Source of the DNA: Mailhella sp. | GTDB taxonomy: Bacteria; Desulfobacterota; Desulfovibrionia; Desulfovibrionales; Desulfovibrionaceae | NCBI GenBank assembly: GCA_020024815.1 | Contig: JAHHTE010000083.1 | Span: 1 to 8,753, forward strand | DNA: 8,753 bases | Direction of reading: 5' to 3' | In this document: positions 7,058-8,753 of the stretch, piece by piece | Position numbering within the stretch: the first letter of the stretch is position 1 | Layout of the letters: each line of letters starts with the position of its first letter | Notes under the pieces: model-generated | Told to the model about the DNA's origin: nothing | Seen by the model: the letters and a program-made list of their open reading frames with translations, nothing else | The model's database searches: none | Made by a program: the position numbers and the translations under genes

Positions 7058-7080
7058 AAAAAAAGGCGTTTTCACGCCTT
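7058..7080 (-). terminator. Intrinsic terminator of purM
   Basis: On the - strand, AAGGCGT (7080-7074), a GAAA loop and ACGCCTT (7069-7063) form a seven-base-pair stem, followed by further T residues to 7058. It starts two bases after the purM stop codon and ends five bases before the DUF523 start codon. Its T run takes up most of the space where a DUF523 ribosome-binding site would be expected. Confidence 0.85.
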
Positions 7081-7082
7081 CA

Positions 7083-8135
7083 TTAAAAATTAATTTTTAC
7101 AGCTTCTTCATCATCAGCATTTTTGGTTGTAATTTTACCAATTTCCCAAGCTTTCATATTAACTGCATGCAACATCTCAAGAGTTTTAGAAGCACTTTCT
7201 TTATCAACAATAAGAATATAACCAATACCTGAATTAAAAATTTGTAACATTTCAGGCCAAGATAAATTCCCTTGTTCTTTAAGCCATGTAAAAACAGGAG
7301 GAATATCCCAAGATCCAAAATTGATTTCTGCAACAGCTAAATTTGGAAGCACACGTGGAATATTATCATAAAAACCTCCACCAGTAACATGAACCATGCC
7401 TTTTATTTCAATATCACGCATAATAGCTTTTAAACATTCAACATAAATAATAGTTGGTTCAAGTAGTACCTCTGCAAAGGTGTTATCTGTACCAGGAAAA
7501 ATATCATCTTTTTTTGCACCACTTTGTGCAAAGATTTTTCTTACTAAACTATAACCATTAGAATGAACACCAGAAGATTGGATACCAATAATTACATCAT
7601 CATTTTTAATTTTTGAGCCATCAACAAGGGTATCATTATCAACAATACCTACGCAAAAACCAGCTAAATCATAATCTTCTTCACTATACATACCTGGCAT
7701 TTCTGCTGTTTCACCACCTAAAAGTGTACAAGCAGATTGACGGCAACCTTCTGCAATACCTTCAATTACATTTTTTGCTTTTTTTACATCTAATTTACTA
7801 CAAGCAAAATAATCTAAAAAGAAAAGAGGTTTTGCTCCTTGCACAAGAATATCATTAACACTCATTGCAACAAGATCAATACCAACAGTATCATGTTTAT
7901 CAAATTCAAAAGCTAATTTAAGTTTTGTACCAACGCCATCTGTTGATGCAACAAGAATAGGGTCTTTCATTCCACTAATATTTGGTCTAAAAAGTCCACC
8001 AAAGCTACCAATATTAGATAAAACACCTGCTGTATGTGTTGTAGCAACAATAGATTTAATTTGTGATACTAAATCATTACCTGCTTCAATATTAACCCCT
8101 GCATCTGTATATACTTGTGAACGAGAAGAACTCAT
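7083..8135 (-). CDS. purM: Phosphoribosylformylglycinamidine cyclo-ligase (AIR synthetase)
   Basis: PurM catalyses the ATP-dependent closure of the imidazole ring that turns FGAM into AIR, the fifth step of purine synthesis, in the cytoplasm. The 350-residue protein has the usual length and motifs: Y-T-D-A-G-V-N-I-E-A-G-N at the N-terminus, the ATP/metal segment S-T-D-G-V-G-T-K, G-I-D-L-V-A-M-S-V-N-D and L-G-G-E-T-A-E-M-P-G-M-Y, all in order. ATG 8135 has a strong AAGGAGA (8147-8141) five bases upstream. About 90 bases separate it from the membrane-protein gene upstream; that spacer is AT-rich and I cannot point to a clear promoter, though it should hold one unless the genes are co-transcribed. 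A hairpin terminator lies immediately behind the stop codon. No key residue appears to be missing. Confidence 0.96.
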   Translation of the reverse strand: MSSSRSQVYTDAGVNIEAGNDLVSQIKSIVATTHTAGVLSNIGSFGGLFRPNISGMKDPILVASTDGVGTKLKLAFEFDKHDTVGIDLVAMSVNDILVQGAKPLFFLDYFACSKLDVKKAKNVIEGIAEGCRQSACTLLGGETAEMPGMYSEEDYDLAGFCVGIVDNDTLVDGSKIKNDDVIIGIQSSGVHSNGYSLVRKIFAQSGAKKDDIFPGTDNTFAEVLLEPTIIYVECLKAIMRDIEIKGMVHVTGGGFYDNIPRVLPNLAVAEINFGSWDIPPVFTWLKEQGNLSWPEMLQIFNSGIGYILIVDKESASKTLEMLHAVNMKAWEIGKITTKNADDEEAVKINF

Positions 8136-8225
8136 TTCAATCTCCTTTTAATAACTGTTTCTGACTAAAAAAATTAGCTTAAATTTTAAACTTTGCCAAG
8201 CAAATAGATTAAAAAAATTTAAATT

Positions 8226-8753
8226 CTAAGCATAAACTAATACAGAAAAATATCCAAACATTAACGCCATATCTAATAAAAAGCTTAGAAAAATTAAACT
8301 TTTTTTCTGCATAGGACTTTGTGCTGAATAAAAACTTTTTTTCCATTTCATAGATACTAGTAAACAAATAAATGGAATAATAGCTATGGCAATTTGTGCA
8401 TAAAAAACATTTTTTGCAAAAAAAGAACCTAAAATTTTTGTCATATTAGCTTGCAAACTTGGTTCAAATAAAACAGTCATAAGAACTAAAAAAATCATTA
8501 AAATAAAGGTAAGAAAAAATAATGTCTTTCCATAACGTTGAAAAACAAAAACATAATAATCTCGACCAAAATCCATTTTATTTCTAACAACTATTGTAAA
8601 AAGTATAATAGCATATAACGCAAACAAAAAGATGAAACTATAAAAAATACCAGACAACAAAACTTGAAATAACACATCATAATTTTTAGCAGAAATAAAG
8701 TGATACTCTATTCCAAAAAGTATTTTATTAAAATATGTAGGAAAAAACTGTGT
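8226..8753 (-). CDS. Multi-pass membrane protein of unknown function (5' end outside window)
   Basis: On the - strand the frame is open from the window edge to TAA at 8226, giving 175 residues. The in-frame GTG at 8675 codes an internal valine more plausibly than a start, since the frame continues upstream without any Met codon and no Shine-Dalgarno precedes it. I do not recognise the family. Four hydrophobic stretches are visible, at about residues 34-56, 76-95, 116-135 and 152-174 of the visible part, separated by short charged loops such as R-N-K-M-D-F-G-R-D and K-W-K-K-S. The segment before the first of these (F-P-T-Y-F-N-K-I-L-F-G-I-E-Y-H-F) is aromatic-rich and could be a further exposed loop. 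No catalytic or metal-binding motif stands out. It sits upstream of purM on the same strand, 90 bases away. Confidence 0.75.
   Translation of the reverse strand, partial: TQFFPTYFNKILFGIEYHFISAKNYDVLFQVLLSGIFYSFIFLFALYAIILFTIVVRNKMDFGRDYYVFVFQRYGKTLFFLTFILMIFLVLMTVLFEPSLQANMTKILGSFFAKNVFYAQIAIAIIPFICLLVSMKWKKSFYSAQSPMQKKSLIFLSFLLDMALMFGYFSVLVYA

Noticed and set aside
7613..7858. + strand open frame opposite purM
   Set aside because: It is antisense to a highly conserved gene, and its Gln/His/Leu/Tyr-rich product is typical of a shadow frame.
8136..8225. Promoter or operator of purM, including TTTGC-caa-GCAAA at 8192-8204 and a TAAAAT on the - strand at 8188-8183
   Set aside because: No -35 element fits the TAAAAT at normal spacing, and a single short inverted repeat in an AT-rich spacer is not enough to call an operator.

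Overview
This is an AT-rich bacterial window (roughly 30% GC by eye) holding nine protein-coding loci: three on the + strand at the left and six on the - strand over the rest. The enzymes on the right (PurM, a DUF523 protein, a CbiK-type cobaltochelatase and an aminotransferase starting with a D-F-S-L-G-N-P-D motif) recall low-GC relatives of Desulfovibrionaceae, for example Lawsonia-like or gut-associated lineages. That placement is an inference from family resemblance and was not tested by a search.

Left part (1-4510), surface-glycan genes. The + strand carries the 3' part of a WbqC-family gene and two consecutive, overlapping genes for DegT/DnrJ/EryC1/StrS-type sugar aminotransferases, packed as one operon. 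A long AT-rich hairpin (2830-2886), lying exactly between two convergent stop codons, separates them from a complete family-2 glycosyltransferase on the - strand. Next to that lies a second family-2 glycosyltransferase that has lost its N-terminal third (3806-4510). Together they look like the end of an O-antigen, capsule or protein-glycan locus making an amino-sugar-containing glycan, with recombination damage at its right edge.

Right part (4542-8753), housekeeping genes, all on the - strand. Read in the direction of transcription they are: a partial multi-pass membrane protein of unknown function, purM (purine synthesis) with its own hairpin terminator, a DUF523 protein, cbiK (cobalt insertion into sirohydrochlorin), and a class I/II aminotransferase. 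DUF523 and cbiK overlap by up to 50 bases. The cbiK stop codon sits inside the Shine-Dalgarno of the aminotransferase gene, so those three are probably translationally coupled.

I saw no tRNA, rRNA, CRISPR array, insertion sequence or phage gene, and no gene-free stretch over 300 bases. I found no convincing new biological system. The most informative points are the decapitated glycosyltransferase at the island boundary, the tandem aminotransferase pair beside WbqC, and the way the DUF523/cbiK/aminotransferase genes are expressed from behind a terminator.
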